Assembly: GCF_023617245.1 (NCBI RefSeq)
Contig: NZ_CP067396.1
Coordinates: forward strand, 3,906,001-3,970,000
DNA from: Lysobacter enzymogenes
GTDB taxonomy: Bacteria > Pseudomonadota > Gammaproteobacteria > Xanthomonadales > Xanthomonadaceae
Direction: 5' to 3'
DNA length: 64,000 nt
This document shows, one piece after another, positions 8,912-17,463 of the stretch. Every line of letters begins with the position of its first letter. The first letter of the stretch is position 1. Below the pieces are notes generated by a model, which was not told the origin of the DNA, did not search any database, and was given only the letters and a program-made list of their open reading frames with translations. Position numbers and translations under genes: made by a program.

Positions 8912-9988
8912 TCAGCGCTTGCTGCGTCGCGCGACCGCCGCGCCGACGCGTTGCGCATCGCGGCCGACGAAGCCGAGCAGCGCCGAGCCGCGGTTGCGCA
9001 TCCGGTACAGGCCGACGAAATGCAATCCGGACGCGCCGATGCCCGCGTCGTGCGGCGGCTGTCCGTCCGCGCCGAGCAGTTCCGCGTCCAGCCACGGCCA
9101 CTCGTTGCGGTAGCCGGTCGCCCATAGCACGGTCGATACGTCGAGCCGCTGGCCGTCGGCGGTGACCAGCTGCGTGCCCGCGGCGTCGACGGCGCGCGCC
9201 GCGTAGCGGACGCTACGCGCGGGTCCGCCGCTTTTCGTGTCGACGATCGGATCGGGCATCGCCAATCGCCGCGCCAGCGGCGTGTTCGTCGGCAGGCGCA
9301 GGATGCCGGATTTGGACAGCCACCAGAACGCGTCCTTGCCCAGGATCCGCTGCGGCAAGCGCGGCTGCCTGCGGCCCTTGCAGACCACGACCTCGTGGGT
9401 GGCCGACAGTTCGGCCGCGATCTGCAGGCCCGAGTTCGCCGAACCGACCACGGCGACCGGCCCGGCGGGAATCTGCCCGGGATTGCGGTAGGCGTGCGAA
9501 TGCAGTTGCGCCACCGACGGCGCCAGCCGTTGCGAGAACCCGGGAACGGCCGGCGTCTGGAACGCGCCGACCGCGGCGACGACCTGGCGCGCGGCGATGC
9601 GGCCGACCGGCGTGGTCACGCTGAAGCCGTCGCCGGAGCGGCCGACCGAAGTCACCGGCGTGCCGAGATGGATCGGCAGCGCGAACGTCGCCGCGTAGGT
9701 TCGGAAGTAGTCCGGCACTTCGTCCTTGGCGGGGTATCGATCCGGATCGCCGGGAAACGGCAGCCCGGGCAGGCCGGAGAACTGCGCGGAGGTGAACAGC
9801 CGCAACGAGTCCCAGCGATTCGTCCAGGAAACGCCGAGTTCGCTGGCGGCGTCGAGGATGACGAAGTCGACGCCCGCTTGCTTGAGCGTATGTCCTACGG
9901 CGAGGCCGGCCTGGCCCGCGCCGATCACGACGACGTCGATGTCGCTGGGCAGGTCGCCGCTGCCGGCGGAGGGATTCGAACTTGGCAT
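8912..9988 (-). CDS. Flavin-containing monooxygenase (CzcO/YUC-like)
   Basis: 358 residues from an ATG at 9988, preceded by GGAG. An N-terminal FAD-binding VVVIGAGQAGLAVG (about residues 16-29) is followed by WTNRWDSLRLFT, and a second nucleotide-binding turn AVVGSANSG marks the NADPH domain. LWATGYR near the end matches the ATG-containing motif of class B flavoprotein monooxygenases. Relatives include YUCCA-type FMOs and proteins annotated CzcO. It is downstream of the NRPS on the same strand (106-base gap) and converges with the dehydrogenase, so a late oxidation of the NRPS product is the best guess. An upstream in-frame extension is open but lacks the fold. Confidence 0.85.
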   Translation of the reverse strand: MPSSNPSAGSGDLPSDIDVVVIGAGQAGLAVGHTLKQAGVDFVILDAASELGVSWTNRWDSLRLFTSAQFSGLPGLPFPGDPDRYPAKDEVPDYFRTYAATFALPIHLGTPVTSVGRSGDGFSVTTPVGRIAARQVVAAVGAFQTPAVPGFSQRLAPSVAQLHSHAYRNPGQIPAGPVAVVGSANSGLQIAAELSATHEVVVCKGRRQPRLPQRILGKDAFWWLSKSGILRLPTNTPLARRLAMPDPIVDTKSGGPARSVRYAARAVDAAGTQLVTADGQRLDVSTVLWATGYRNEWPWLDAELLGADGQPPHDAGIGASGLHFVGLYRMRNRGSALLGFVGRDAQRVGAAVARRSKR

Positions 9989-10094
9989 GGTCACTCCACG
10001 ACGCCGGCGCGTACGAGCGCCGGCGCGGATAGCGTTGGCGCGGACAGCGGCGCGGATACGCGGGGGTGCGAGCGCCGAGCGCAGCGCAGGCGGC

Positions 10095-13000
10095 TCATCG
10101 AACGAGCTCCCGAAGCGCGGCCACCACCTCGGCGAGGTGCTGCTCACCGAACAGACTGTGGTGGGTGCCCGCGACGATGCGCGTGGCGACCGTGCCGCGG
10201 GTGCGCGCGGACCAGCCCCAATCGGCCGCCGCTTCATCTGGATGCCCCGCGTATTCGCTGACCCGCCCGTCGCGGGCGCGGATCAGCGCCACGTCCGCGG
10301 CCACGACGGGCGGCGAGTAGCTGCGGCACGCATTCACGATCTGCGCGAACACCGGATAGACATGATGCAGTTCGGCGGCGAGCAGGTCGGCGCCGGCCGT
10401 GTCTTCGCGGAACCAGTCCTGCAAGGTCGCCTCGTCGACAGGGCCCGGGGGCGGGTCGGTCGGCGCGGGCGCGTCGAACACGACCAGCTGCGCCACCCGC
10501 TCCCCGGCCGCTTCGAGTTGCGCGACCATCTCGAGCGCGATCACCGCGCCCGACGACCATCCCAGGATCGTGTACGGCCCGGACGCCGCGGCGCGCACTG
10601 CGGCCACATACCCCTGAGCCAAGGCCGCGATGGTGGCCGGCAACGGTTCGCTCGCCGCGAGCCCGAAGCTGGCGCGGTCGAGTTCGCGCGCCAGGTCGCG
10701 GTAGGCCGCGACCGATCCGCCGGCCGGATGCACCATGAACAACGCCGGCCCGGCCGCGGCGTGCAGCGGCACCAGCGCGTTGGACAGCCGCTGCCCCGAG
10801 GCCAGGCTGGCCAGGCGCGCGACCGTGCGCGACTCGATCAGCCCGCCGAGGGAAACGTTGACCTTGGCCCGCGAACGCAGCGCCGCGACCGCGCGCAACG
10901 CGGTGAACGACTGCCCGCCGAGGCTGAAGAAATCGTCGTCGACGCCGATGGTCTCCACGCCCAGCACTTCTTTCCATATCGCGACGATCGAGCGCTCCAG
11001 CTCGGTGCGCGGCGCGACGTAGGCCACGCCGACATCGGCCGCCGGTTCGGCGAGCGCGAGCAGCGCGGCGCGGTCGAGTTTTCCGTTGGCGGTGACCGGC
11101 AGGCTGGCGACGACGGCGATGTGCGCCGGAACCAGATAGCTCGGCAGCCGGTCCACCAGGCCGGCGCGAATGGATTCGCCGTCGCCGCAGGCTCCGTCGT
11201 GCAGAACGACGAACGCGCGCAGCTGCTTCTGCTTGGCCTCGCCGGCCACGAGTACGACCGCATCCTTGACCCGCGGATCGGCGGCCAGCACGTGCTCGAC
11301 TTCGCCGGGCTCGACGCGATGCCCCTGGATCTTGCATTGCGCGTCGATGCGCCCGATCAGCTCGATGTTGCCGTCGGGCAGCAGGCGGCCGAGATCGCCG
11401 GTGCGATAGATCCGCTCGCCGGTGGCGCGGCGCGCCACGAACGCGGCCGCGGTCTTGTCGGGATCGCCCCAATAGCCCTGCGCCAGGCCGATCCCGCCGA
11501 TATGCAGCTGCCCGGTGGTCCAGGCCGGCGTCTCATCGCCCTGCTCGTCCAGCACGTACCACGGCTGGTTCGCCATCGGCCGTCCATAAGGGATGCTGCG
11601 CCACTTCGGATCGACCGCCTCGATGGGATGCAAGATCGACCAGATGGATGCTTCCGTCGCGCCGCCGAGGCTGACCACCTTCGCGTTCGGCGCGATCGCC
11701 TTGATGTCGTCGGGCAGAGACAGCGCGATCCAGTCGCCGGACAGCATCACCAGGCGCAGCGCGGGCAGCTGCACGCCTTCGGCGCGCGCGACATCGACCA
11801 ACAACTGCATCAGCGGCGGCGCCGAATTCCACACCGTGACGTGGCGTTCGAGCATCGCCGCCAGCCAGGCGTGCGGGCTGTGGTCGGCGGGATCGGGCAG
11901 GACCAGCGTCGCGCCCGCCATCGCCGCGCCGAAGAGGTCGTAGACCGACAGATCGAACGACAGCGACGACACTCCGAACAGCACGTCTTCCGCGACGATG
12001 CCGAACGCGTCGTTGACGTCGAGAATCGTGTTGACCGGCCCGCGGTGGTCGAGCGCGACGCCCTTGGGCTGTCCGGTCGATCCGGAGGTGTAGATGACGT
12101 AGGCCAGCGCGGACGGATCGAGGTCGGCGGGCAAGTCGACGCCCGCGCAGGCCACGGCCGCGGCCGCGGAAGCGGCGGCGGCGTCGCGAACCCCGATGAC
12201 GGGCACGCCGTGACGCTCGCCATCGTCGGCACCGAGGATGGCTGCCGCACCGATGTCGGCGACCAGTTGATCGATGCGCCGCGGCGGCCACGCCGGATCG
12301 ATCGGCACGTACGCGGCGCCCGCCAGCAGCGCTGCGTAGACCGCGGTCGTCTGCGCGACGCCCTTGGCGAGGACGATGGCGACGCGGTCGCCGGGACGAA
12401 CGCCGCGCGCGCACAACCGCTTCGCCAACGATTCGGCGGCCGCGGCCAGTTGGCCGTAGCTCAGCGCGTCGTCGCCGCACACCACCGCCGTGCGCTCGGG
12501 CGCGACGGACGCCGCGACCTTCAGCCCGTCCGACAGGCACCCCGGATACAACGGCCGGGTGGGACAGGCTTTCGCGGCGGGCGTCGGGGCCACCAGCGTC
12601 GTCGTCGCGACCCACCCGTCCGGGTTAGCGGCCAGAGTGCGTATCAGCGCTTCGTGCGCATCGCAGAACGCATCGATGAAACCGGCGGGGAACGCGGCTT
12701 CCACCACGTCCCAGAGGATTTCGACGCGGCCGCCGCGCAGCGCGAAGAACTGGTGATCGAGCAGCACCTGCGGCGTCGCGAGCTTGCTGTAGCCGAATTC
12801 CTCTTGCTCGCCGCCCGCCAGGCCCGAAGAGACCACGAACGGACACGCGGCCCGGCCTTGCGAGCGGTGGCGGGCGTTCAAGGCTTCGAGCACATCGACG
12901 CCCGACCAATCGGTGCGTCCGAGATCGCCGATGATCGTCGCCTGCAGGCGGCGCGCGCGTTCCTGCAGCGACGCCGAGCCGCGCCAATCGAATTCGAGCG

Positions 13001-13925
13001 GATAGATCGCGCCGAGATTGCCCAGCACCGACTCGGCGCCCGGAATCCGCCGCAGCAGGCGGCGCGTGATCATCTGGTTGAGGATGAAATGGCGCGAGCC
13101 GCTGAACCGCGCGACGATCTCGCCGTACACCGCGAGCAACGCCGTCGTCGGGCTCATGCCGTGCGCGCCGGCGCCGGCGGTGAAGGCGTTCCAGGTCGCT
13201 GCGTCGACCACCAGACGGCGCCGGTTCAAGCCCGGGTTTCCGTGGATGCGCGCGATCGGCAGGTCGGGCGGCGCGGGCAGCGTCGCCACGCGTTCGGCCC
13301 AATAGGCGCGCGCGCGATCGGCGGCCTCGTGCCGCTGCGCCAAGGCTAGCGAAACCTCCGCGATTCCCACGCGATCGGCGGGCAGTTCGAGATTCGGGTT
13401 CGCGTAGTACTGCTCGATCTCCGACAGCAGGCGCAGCCCGGAAGATTGATCGAGAAACAGGTTGCTGAAGTTGACGTGCAGGCGCACGTCGCCGTCGCCG
13501 TATCGGGTCAGCTGGAAGTCGAGCCACGGCCAGCGATCCATCGGCAGCGGCTGGTTCGACATCCGGTGCCGGACTTGCATCAGCCCCTGCGTCGTCGCCA
13601 GTTCGGACAGCCCGCGCAGGTCCCAGACCGGTACGCGAGGCGGCGCGACTTCATCGACCTGGCGCAAGCGCAGTTCCGGCGTCACCGCGACGATGTTGCG
13701 CCGATGGCGTTCGATCACGCGCGCGATCGCGGACACGAAGCGATCGATATCGAGACCGGGGCGTTCCACCTCGAAGTAGAGGTGCGGATGCAACGCGTAT
13801 TCCATGCCGTCGGAAGCGCTCACGACGAGCAGGCGTTGCATGTCCGTCAGCGGGAAGTCGGCATGTCCGGCACTGGTGTCCGGCACTGCGACGGTCGCGT
13901 CGTTCGAGGGCGCACTCACTAGCAC
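10095..13925 (-). CDS. Single-module NRPS, Cy-A(Cys)-PCP-TE
   Basis: 1276 residues. Residues 23-440 are a condensation domain of the heterocyclization type: FPLTDMQ, RHRRNIVAV, LPAPPDLP, a LLAVYGEIVARFS segment and FVVSSGLAGG. The DxxxxDxxS signature reads S154-D159-S162. Residues 470-955 are an adenylation domain with YTSGSTGQPKG and RTGDLGR. Specificity positions read D658, L659, Y662, N700, S729, L753, I761, W762, matching the cysteine code DLYNLSLIW at every position I could place. The PCP has GGQS (Ser1006). The TE has GWSSG (Ser1124) and a terminal GTHHSLF histidine region. It should condense an acyl thioester with cysteine, perhaps cyclise it to a thiazoline, and release it. GTG start with AAGGAG upstream; a second GTG lies at 13919. 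Confidence 0.93.
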   Translation of the reverse strand: MLVSAPSNDATVAVPDTSAGHADFPLTDMQRLLVVSASDGMEYALHPHLYFEVERPGLDIDRFVSAIARVIERHRRNIVAVTPELRLRQVDEVAPPRVPVWDLRGLSELATTQGLMQVRHRMSNQPLPMDRWPWLDFQLTRYGDGDVRLHVNFSNLFLDQSSGLRLLSEIEQYYANPNLELPADRVGIAEVSLALAQRHEAADRARAYWAERVATLPAPPDLPIARIHGNPGLNRRRLVVDAATWNAFTAGAGAHGMSPTTALLAVYGEIVARFSGSRHFILNQMITRRLLRRIPGAESVLGNLGAIYPLEFDWRGSASLQERARRLQATIIGDLGRTDWSGVDVLEALNARHRSQGRAACPFVVSSGLAGGEQEEFGYSKLATPQVLLDHQFFALRGGRVEILWDVVEAAFPAGFIDAFCDAHEALIRTLAANPDGWVATTTLVAPTPAAKACPTRPLYPGCLSDGLKVAASVAPERTAVVCGDDALSYGQLAAAAESLAKRLCARGVRPGDRVAIVLAKGVAQTTAVYAALLAGAAYVPIDPAWPPRRIDQLVADIGAAAILGADDGERHGVPVIGVRDAAAASAAAAVACAGVDLPADLDPSALAYVIYTSGSTGQPKGVALDHRGPVNTILDVNDAFGIVAEDVLFGVSSLSFDLSVYDLFGAAMAGATLVLPDPADHSPHAWLAAMLERHVTVWNSAPPLMQLLVDVARAEGVQLPALRLVMLSGDWIALSLPDDIKAIAPNAKVVSLGGATEASIWSILHPIEAVDPKWRSIPYGRPMANQPWYVLDEQGDETPAWTTGQLHIGGIGLAQGYWGDPDKTAAAFVARRATGERIYRTGDLGRLLPDGNIELIGRIDAQCKIQGHRVEPGEVEHVLAADPRVKDAVVLVAGEAKQKQLRAFVVLHDGACGDGESIRAGLVDRLPSYLVPAHIAVVASLPVTANGKLDRAALLALAEPAADVGVAYVAPRTELERSIVAIWKEVLGVETIGVDDDFFSLGGQSFTALRAVAALRSRAKVNVSLGGLIESRTVARLASLASGQRLSNALVPLHAAAGPALFMVHPAGGSVAAYRDLARELDRASFGLAASEPLPATIAALAQGYVAAVRAAASGPYTILGWSSGAVIALEMVAQLEAAGERVAQLVVFDAPAPTDPPPGPVDEATLQDWFREDTAGADLLAAELHHVYPVFAQIVNACRSYSPPVVAADVALIRARDGRVSEYAGHPDEAAADWGWSARTRGTVATRIVAGTHHSLFGEQHLAEVVAALRELVR

Positions 13926-14253
13926 GGGTTCTCCTTACCCTATACCCATTTCATCCATCGGCCGGACACTACAGTGGTGTTTCCAGGGCGTCAACCGAAC
14001 TCTAAATTCGTTGAAAACCCTTACGACACGCCCGGAAAAGCAGGCTGCTGCTCAGAATGACGCTTAATTACATTTTTTCGTCTTGCGCCCTGCGACTGGC
14101 GCAGCCGGCTTTGTCAGAGACGGAAAAACCGGCCGCGACCGGTCGGCGATGAATCCATCGACGGCCTGTCGGCGAGAACGATCCGGGGACGCTATCCAGG
14201 CCCGATCCATCGCCCAAGCCGGTGCGGGCCCTGGCGCAGAATGCCGCAGCGCA
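13926..14253. other. Intergenic region upstream of the NRPS
   Basis: The stretch is more AT-rich than its surroundings around 13990-14080 and holds the NRPS promoter. No gene is supported here. The minus-strand hydrolase gene ends at 14254, so its transcription could read into the NRPS; no terminator hairpin with a T-run was seen. Confidence 0.5.
13966..13994 (-). promoter_or_regulatory. Likely sigma-70 promoter of the NRPS gene
   Basis: On the minus strand TTGACG (13994-13989) and TAGTGT (13971-13966) are separated by 17 bases. A start near 13959 would give a leader of roughly 34 bases ending in AAGGAG before the GTG. A small dyad CACTacAGTG (13967-13976) overlaps the -10 box and could be an operator. 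Prediction by eye only. Confidence 0.5.
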
Positions 14254-15153
14254 TCACCCGCCGGCCGGCGCGCCGTCGTCGAGAAAAAAGCCGGCGGCCG
14301 CGGCGAACACCCGTTGCGGATCTTCGAGCTGCGGGAAGTGACCGACGTCGTCCAGCACGACGACGTCCGCGCGCGCGACGAGTTGCCGGTAACGCTCGGC
14401 CATATGCAGCCCGCTGACGGGATCGACCGCGCCGCAGATCAAGCGCAGGGACGCGTCGGCCGTTTGCAGCGCGCCGACCCAGCGCGAACGTTGCTGTCGG
14501 CGCTCGGCCATGTAACCCAGCAGCGACGGCACCGCGTCGAGGCCGCCGTCGTGCCGCAGCAAGGCCCAGTACTCATCGACCGCGGCCTCGCTGAGCATCC
14601 GCGTCGGCGAGAACAAGGCCTTGAGACTGCGGCCGAAACCGCGGCGGCTCATCAGCCCGACCAAGGCGGGGCCGAGCGGCGACGCGAGCAATCGCTGGAT
14701 CGCGCGCGCGCGATGGGTTTCCGGGAACAGCCCGCCGTTGAGCAGGCACAGGCGAAGGATGCGCAGCGCGGCGTCCTCGCCGTTGCGGGCGAGCAGTTCC
14801 TGCGCGACCGTATCGCCGTAATCGTGGGCCAACACGAAAGCGGCATCCCAGCCGTAATGCCGCGCGACCGCTTCGGCCAGGTCCGCCTGCTCGCGCACGC
14901 AGTAGTCGTGGCCGCGAGGTTTGTCGGAAAAGCCCAGACCCAGCAGATCGAAGGCCAGCACCTCGAAGCGCGAAGCCAGCAACGGCCAGATCGGCGCCCA
15001 ATCCAGGCTGCTGGTCGGAAAGCCATGAATCAGCAACAGCCGCGGCCCCGCTCCGGCGCGGCGGCAATAGATGCGCCGGCCGCGCACGACGATGAATTCG
15101 CCGGCATCCCGCCACGCGCGCAGCGCGGGAAAGCCATCGATGGCGGTTCGCAT
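14254..15153 (-). CDS. Alpha/beta hydrolase with aspartate nucleophile (MEST/epoxide hydrolase-like)
   Basis: 299 residues from ATG 15153. LLLIHGFPTSSLDW is the oxyanion HGFP region. The nucleophile elbow reads AHDYGDTVAQELLAR, placing Asp rather than Ser at the nucleophile, as in epoxide hydrolases and haloalkane dehalogenases. This elbow closely resembles that of animal MEST/PEG1 proteins. The acid (CGAVDPVSG) and histidine (DDVGHFPQLEDP) regions are recognisable near the C-terminus. Substrate unknown. It is co-directional with and upstream of the NRPS but 328 bases away, so membership of that locus is only possible. Starts further upstream would overlap the divergent thioesterase-like gene. 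Confidence 0.85.
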   Translation of the reverse strand: MRTAIDGFPALRAWRDAGEFIVVRGRRIYCRRAGAGPRLLLIHGFPTSSLDWAPIWPLLASRFEVLAFDLLGLGFSDKPRGHDYCVREQADLAEAVARHYGWDAAFVLAHDYGDTVAQELLARNGEDAALRILRLCLLNGGLFPETHRARAIQRLLASPLGPALVGLMSRRGFGRSLKALFSPTRMLSEAAVDEYWALLRHDGGLDAVPSLLGYMAERRQQRSRWVGALQTADASLRLICGAVDPVSGLHMAERYRQLVARADVVVLDDVGHFPQLEDPQRVFAAAAGFFLDDGAPAGG

Positions 15154-15253
15154 AGCCGATGCCCCGATGCGATGATCCGGGCCGAGTATAGACCGCTCCA
15201 CGTCCGAGGCCGGCCGCGGGGCGCACGCTTTCGTTTCAGTCCTGAGCATCCCC

Positions 15254-16084
15254 ATGAGCGCCGCAGACCGCCCGCACGACGACGACACACCCTGGTACTT
15301 CGAACCGCTCGGCGGGCTGCGTTTCGCGCCCAGCGCCCACGTGGGCGGCGGCTGGAACCCGTGCGAGCAGCACATCGCGCCGGCGTTCGGCTTGCTGACG
15401 CATCTGATCGAGCGGCACCGCGACCAGCGCCGCGACGACGGCCTCGCTCTCGGCCGGCTGTGCTTCGACATTCACGGCGTGCTGCCGATGGCGCCTTTCG
15501 AGGTCGAACTGGAGGTGATCCGGCCCGGCCGGACCATCGAACGGGTGGAAGCGCGCATCGTGCACGGCGGACGCACCGCGGTCGTGCTGCACGCGTGGCT
15601 GTTGGCCCGCACCGACACCGCCGCCTTGGCCGGTACGCCGGAACCGCCGCTTCCTGCGCCCGAGCAACTGCCGCCGTGGGACTTCGGCAGCGTGTGGCCG
15701 GGCGGTTTCGTGCGCAGCGTGCGCGCGCGCCGGCGCGAGCAGGCGCCGGGACGCGGCGTGTTCTGGGTCGATACCGATATCGCCTTGCTGAAGGGCGAAA
15801 CCGTCAGCCCGACGGCGCGCTTGCTGGGCTTGGTCGACATCGCCAACGGCGCGACGCCGCGGGTCGCGCCGGAGCGGGCGGTGTTTCCCAATCTCGATCT
15901 CACCGCGCATCTGTTGCGCGCGCCGGTCGGCGCGTGGATCGGGTTCGATACCTCGGTGAGCTTCGGGCCCGATGGGATCGGGCTGACCCATAGCTGGGTC
16001 CACGACGAGCGGGGCTTGGTCGGGACGGTCAGCCAGTGTCTGACGGTGCGGCCGGTGGCCGTGCAGCCGGGCCGCTCCCTGTAG
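15254..16084 (+). CDS. Thioesterase-superfamily (double hot-dog) protein
   Basis: 276 residues resembling TesB-like acyl-CoA thioesterases. An N-terminal half begins WYFEPLGGLRFAPSAHVGGGWNP and has LCFDIHGVLPMAPFEVELEVIRPGRTIERVEARIVHGGR. A second half contains GWIGFDTSVSFGPDGIGLTHSWVHDERG-type sequence, ending in a strand with the typical QCLTVRP. The family hydrolyses acyl thioesters, but many such proteins have no proven substrate. It is divergent from the hydrolase gene. Its stop codon TAG (16082-16084) lies within the GTAG head of a REP element. Confidence 0.75.
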   Translation: MSAADRPHDDDTPWYFEPLGGLRFAPSAHVGGGWNPCEQHIAPAFGLLTHLIERHRDQRRDDGLALGRLCFDIHGVLPMAPFEVELEVIRPGRTIERVEARIVHGGRTAVVLHAWLLARTDTAALAGTPEPPLPAPEQLPPWDFGSVWPGGFVRSVRARRREQAPGRGVFWVDTDIALLKGETVSPTARLLGLVDIANGATPRVAPERAVFPNLDLTAHLLRAPVGAWIGFDTSVSFGPDGIGLTHSWVHDERGLVGTVSQCLTVRPVAVQPGRSL

Positions 16085-16165
16085 GAGCGGCGCGAGCCGC
16101 GACTGCGAATGATCGCTTGCGGCGCAAGCTGGCAACCCCGCGGTCGCGGCTCGCGCCGCTCCTAC
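16081..16165. repeat. REPIN: inverted pair of REP elements
   Basis: A left unit beginning GTAGGAGCGGCGCGAGCCGC (16081) and an inverted right unit ending GCGCCGCTCCTAC (16165) are separated by about 30 bases, forming an 85-base REP doublet. It lies between the converging 3' ends of the thioesterase-like gene and proA, where REPs commonly sit and may act as a transcript stop or stabiliser. Confidence 0.8.
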
Positions 16166-16182
16166 AAGGGGGCCAGGCGGGT

Positions 16183-17463
16183 TTAGCGCTCCAGCGATTC
16201 CGGGTGGCGCACCTGCCCTGCCCCGCGCACCACGAAGCGCTCGATGGTCAGCGACTCGACGCCCATCGGCCCGTAGGCGTGCAGGCGCGTGGTGGAGATG
16301 CCGATCTCGGCGCCGAGGCCCAGTTGCCCGCCGTCGTTGAAGCGCGAGGACGCGTTGACCATCACCGCCGAGCTGCGGGTGCGGCGGACGAAGGCGTCGG
16401 CGGTGGCGGGGTCGGCGGTGGCGATCACTTCGGTGTGGTCGGAGCCGTATCGGGCGATGTGGGCCAGGGCTTGGTCGAGGTCGTCGACCACGCGCGCGGC
16501 GATGATGAGGTCGAGGTACTCGGCGGCGTAGTCGCCGTCGTCGGCCGCCGCCACGTCGAAACCGCCCTCGCCCGCCAATGCGCGGACGCGCTCGCAGCCG
16601 CGCACCTGCACGCCGCGGCCGGACAGCGCCGCCAGCGCGCGCGGCACGAAGGCGGCGGCGATGTCGCGGTGCACCAGCAGCGTTTCCAGCGCGTTGCACA
16701 CGCCCGGGCGCGAGGCCTTGCCGTCCACCAGCAGGTTCACCGCGAGATCGAGATCGGCGGCGCGGTCCACGTAGAGGTGGCAGACGCCCTTGTAGTGCTT
16801 GATCACCGGCACCCGCGCGTGTTCGGCGACGAAGCGGATCAGGCTCTCGCCGCCGCGCGGGATCGCCAGATCGATCAGGTCGGACAGCTGCAGCAGTTCC
16901 AGCACGTGTTCGCGCGCGGTGTCCTCGATCAGCGACACCGCGGCGACGGGCAGCCCGCGTTCGCGCAGCGCCGCATGCAAGGCGGCGGCGATGGCGGCGT
17001 TGCTGGCGCGCGCTTCCGAGCCGCCGCGCAGCAGCACGGCGTTGCCGGCCTTCAGGCACAGCGCGGCCGCGTCGGCGGTCACGTTGGGGCGCGATTCGTA
17101 GATCATCGCGATCAGGCCCAGCGGCACGCGTTTGCGTTCGATGACCAGACCGTTGGCGCGGGTTTCGCTGCGGGTGACGCCGTCGAGCGGATCGGCTTGC
17201 GCGGCCACTTCGCGCAGTGCGCCGGCGATGGCGCCCAGGCGTTGCGGGTCCAGGCGCAGGCGGTCGAGCATCGCGGCGCTGAGGCCGGCGGCTTCGCCAC
17301 GGGCGACGTCGTCGGCGTTGGCGGCCAGGATGGCATCGCGTTGCGCGTCGAGTTGTTCGGCCATCGCCGCGATCAGCGCGGCGCGCTCGGCGCCGTCGAG
17401 CGCGGCCAGGAGCAGCGAGGCCTCGCGGGCGCGTTCGGCCAGGGTGCGTACGTAACCGCTCAT
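16183..17463 (-). CDS. proA: Gamma-glutamyl phosphate reductase
   Basis: 426 residues. It reduces gamma-glutamyl phosphate to glutamate semialdehyde with NADPH, the second step of proline synthesis. Visible signatures are KRVPLGLIAMIYESRPNVT, LKAGNAVLLRGGSEA, the catalytic cysteine segment SRPGVCNALETLLVH, VNASSRFNDGGQLGLGAEIGIST and a terminal RLHAYGPMGVESLT. Its start overlaps the proB stop by four bases (ATGA). It is the last gene of the arginine/proline block, with a REPIN just downstream. Confidence 0.97.
   Translation of the reverse strand: MSGYVRTLAERAREASLLLAALDGAERAALIAAMAEQLDAQRDAILAANADDVARGEAAGLSAAMLDRLRLDPQRLGAIAGALREVAAQADPLDGVTRSETRANGLVIERKRVPLGLIAMIYESRPNVTADAAALCLKAGNAVLLRGGSEARASNAAIAAALHAALRERGLPVAAVSLIEDTAREHVLELLQLSDLIDLAIPRGGESLIRFVAEHARVPVIKHYKGVCHLYVDRAADLDLAVNLLVDGKASRPGVCNALETLLVHRDIAAAFVPRALAALSGRGVQVRGCERVRALAGEGGFDVAAADDGDYAAEYLDLIIAARVVDDLDQALAHIARYGSDHTEVIATADPATADAFVRRTRSSAVMVNASSRFNDGGQLGLGAEIGISTTRLHAYGPMGVESLTIERFVVRGAGQVRHPESLER

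Noticed and set aside
9726..13349. 1207-residue plus-strand frame across the monooxygenase and NRPS genes
   Set aside because: Composition is Arg/Gly/Gln-rich shadow sequence, whereas the minus-strand frames carry complete enzyme motifs.
5643..13925. Dithiolopyrrolone (holomycin-type) pathway
   Set aside because: Shares a Cy-A(Cys)-T protein and an acyl-CoA dehydrogenase, but the phosphopantothenoylcysteine-decarboxylase-like enzyme and dithiol oxidase are missing, and FAAL plus ACP are extra.
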